A stretch of 64,000 nt of DNA, taken from the NCBI GenBank assembly GCA_009775125.1, contig VSPD01000008.1, positions 4,947 to 68,946 on the forward strand, in the 5' to 3' direction. Position numbers and translations under genes: made by a program. Below the pieces are notes generated by a model. It saw only the letters and a program-made list of their open reading frames with translations, made no database searches and was not told the DNA's origin. Of the stretch, positions 63,501-64,000 are shown in pieces (the first letter of the stretch is position 1; each line of letters starts with the position of its first letter). The stretch comes from Muribaculaceae bacterium (GTDB lineage: Bacteria > Bacteroidota > Bacteroidia > Bacteroidales > Muribaculaceae).

Positions 63501-64000
63501 TCTCGCCGCCAACCCTGCCATGGGAGTCGAGGCCGCTCAAGCCTTCTATCCGGCTCGCCCCGCAGGCGACGCCATCGAGATTGACGGCCCCGACGGCAAA
63601 GTCACCATCCCGACAAAACGGCAGGCTAAATCATCCGAGCCCGACGGAACCCTGCTCGCGCTTTCCGACTTCGTAGCCCCCGCGAGCGACCATGTCGGCA
63701 TCTTCGCCGCCACCGTCTCGCAAGCCTTCACAGCCGAACTCGACGCCGTAAAATCCGGCTCCGACCCATACGCCGCCCTATTGATGCACACCGTAGGCGA
63801 CCGTCTCGTTGAAGCCGCCTCCGAGCACATCCACCGCCTCACCGGCCTTAGCGGCATCCGTCCCGCCGTCGGCTACCCCTCTTTCCCCGACCAGCGCAAC
63901 ATCTTCGCCCTCGCCCGACTCATCCCCTACCCGGACCTCGGCATCACCCTCACCTCCACCGGCGCCATGTCGCCCCCCTCCTCCGTCACCGGCCTCTACC
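60586..64000 (+). CDS. metH: Cobalamin-dependent methionine synthase (3' end cut by window)
   Basis: At least 1138 residues from the ATG at 60586 (60589 also possible). Homocysteine domain: DGAMGTEIQ, Zn ligands Cys 241 (LNCSLG) and Cys 304-305 (GGCCGTGPEH). Then the pterin domain, B12 cap and B12 domain with DVHDIGKN (758-765, His 760 binds cobalt) and the SAM-activation domain (RPAVGYPSFPDQRNIF). The frame is open throughout; the usual length suggests that only some tens of residues are missing. It makes methionine from homocysteine, using methyl-THF from MetF. Confidence 0.95.
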   Translation, partial: MMRDQLKRRILVLDGAMGTEIQKRGLTEADFRGDEFAGHPVELKGNNDILVLTRPDVIADIHRAYLEAGADIISTCTFNAQAISQKDYALDGHVRRINLAGAQIARREVDRANAADPSCRRFVAGSVGPTTALLNLAVNPDTPYSPSISFDTLETAYTEQIEALIEGGVDCLLIETALDTLNVKAALSAADKAMARVGRRVEIMVSATVTDSGGRILSGQSIEAFAIAVSHAPLLSIGLNCSLGADGLIGPLGRLSETAPCYVSVHPNAGLPNRFGGYDDTPAVMWAAMKPMLDRSLVNIIGGCCGTGPEHIAMMRRMADTSQAPLRCPDGSMGKGLVISGLEPLDSEGRFVNVGERCNVAGSRKFLRLIKEKNHNEALAIARKQVEDGAMVIDINMDDAMLDARAEMSTFLALAGQDPDIAKVPFMVDSSDFSVIEAGLKSIAGKAIVNSISLKEGEEAFLDHARTICSLGAAVVVMAFDEQGQATTFERKIEICARGYRLLTRQAGFNPADIIFDPNILTVATGIDEHLDYAYDFVRATRWIRQNLPGAHVSGGLSNLSFAFRGNNPVREAMHAVFLARAVAEGMDMAILNPATAVAVDQIAPELRAAIDDVLFSKRDQAATERLLDIASRMQTAATDAPAERHESSVRKPLDDRLRDALITGDPSHLADDLTEALSAYDSPLKIIAGPLMDGINRVGTLFGEGRMFLPQVVKTARTMKMAVDFLQPHIIASYGAADADSEIHYTGTALLATVKGDVHDIGKNIVGVILSCNGYRIIDLGVMVPQQTIIDAIRAHRPDFVCLSGLITPSLAEMCRTVEMMRDANLCVPVMIGGAATSELHTAVKIAPLYPENAIIHVRDASVNPVVAARLLDPEQRDAFIAEVHAAQDAARAAHADKPQPQSDPSRRFQIASDYRPATPPFVGLRRLPMIPVADLIPLIDWSYFYHAWKIKADNPEAAKLRADADALLSSLAANPAMGVEAAQAFYPARPAGDAIEIDGPDGKVTIPTKRQAKSSEPDGTLLALSDFVAPASDHVGIFAATVSQAFTAELDAVKSGSDPYAALLMHTVGDRLVEAASEHIHRLTGLSGIRPAVGYPSFPDQRNIFALARLIPYPDLGITLTSTGAMSPPSSVTGLY

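Noticed and set aside
1..64000. tRNA or rRNA genes in the gaps
   Set aside because: Gaps were read for cloverleaf arms and CCA ends; none gave a convincing candidate. A covariance-model scan would settle this.

Overview
The window is a contiguous piece of chromosome from a Bacteroidales bacterium. A gut Muribaculaceae-like organism fits best, but this is an inference. Support comes from the TTTG-N19/20-TAnnTTTG promoter architecture, mostly GC-rich housekeeping genes with little Shine-Dalgarno signal, a DUF4250 protein, a secreted protein with a C-terminal sorting-like tail, a carboxynorspermidine decarboxylase, and a Bacteroidetes-style Wza/Wzc exopolysaccharide (EPS) locus. I see no rRNA, tRNA, CRISPR array, transposase or recombinase gene.

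Layout. 1-2.2 kb: glycogen synthase (partial) and debranching enzyme. 2.5-5.4 kb: two secreted proteins. 5.6-12.9 kb: DUF4250 plus UvrD-type helicase, nspC, a glycosyltransferase, radC, a small unknown protein and an alanine/sodium symporter. 13-20 kb, minus strand: rluA-like, fmt and rarA as one operon, then a phosphohexomutase, cdsA and a WG-repeat protein. 20.1-26 kb: RND efflux operon (TolC-like, adaptor, pump, PII-like protein). 26.2-57 kb, minus strand: a large EPS/capsule locus. 57.4-64 kb: EamA transporter, Fsr-like MFS transporter, metF and metH (cut by the window end).

The EPS locus is read from about 57.26 kb downward. Its order is Wza-like lipoprotein, Wzc tyrosine kinase, flippase, about ten glycosyltransferases, UDP-galactopyranose mutase, membrane acyltransferases, a Wzy/ligase-type protein, two MBOAT plus SGNH O-acylation pairs, a WecG/TagA/CpsF transferase and a WecA-like initiating transferase. 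A second promoter then drives gmd and manC, followed by an acyltransferase. Much of the interior is AT-rich. The change in composition falls inside the flippase gene, which suggests a mosaic locus with an exchanged core.

The most unusual observation is five long poly-G/C tracts (9, 9, 9, 10 and 11 bases), all inside this locus or at its promoter. I saw no other G or C run longer than six in the window. Three lie in frame inside a GT2 glycosyltransferase, a GT-A-like glycosyltransferase and an acyltransferase, where a one-base change truncates or rewrites the protein. One sits at the start of another acyltransferase and currently puts it out of frame (OFF). One lies just upstream of the -33 box of the main EPS promoter. 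This looks like a slipped-strand phase-variation system acting on both the structure and the amount of a surface polysaccharide. Other oddities in the locus are a glycosyltransferase broken by an in-frame TAG and a perfect 31-bp inverted repeat inside a GT4 gene.
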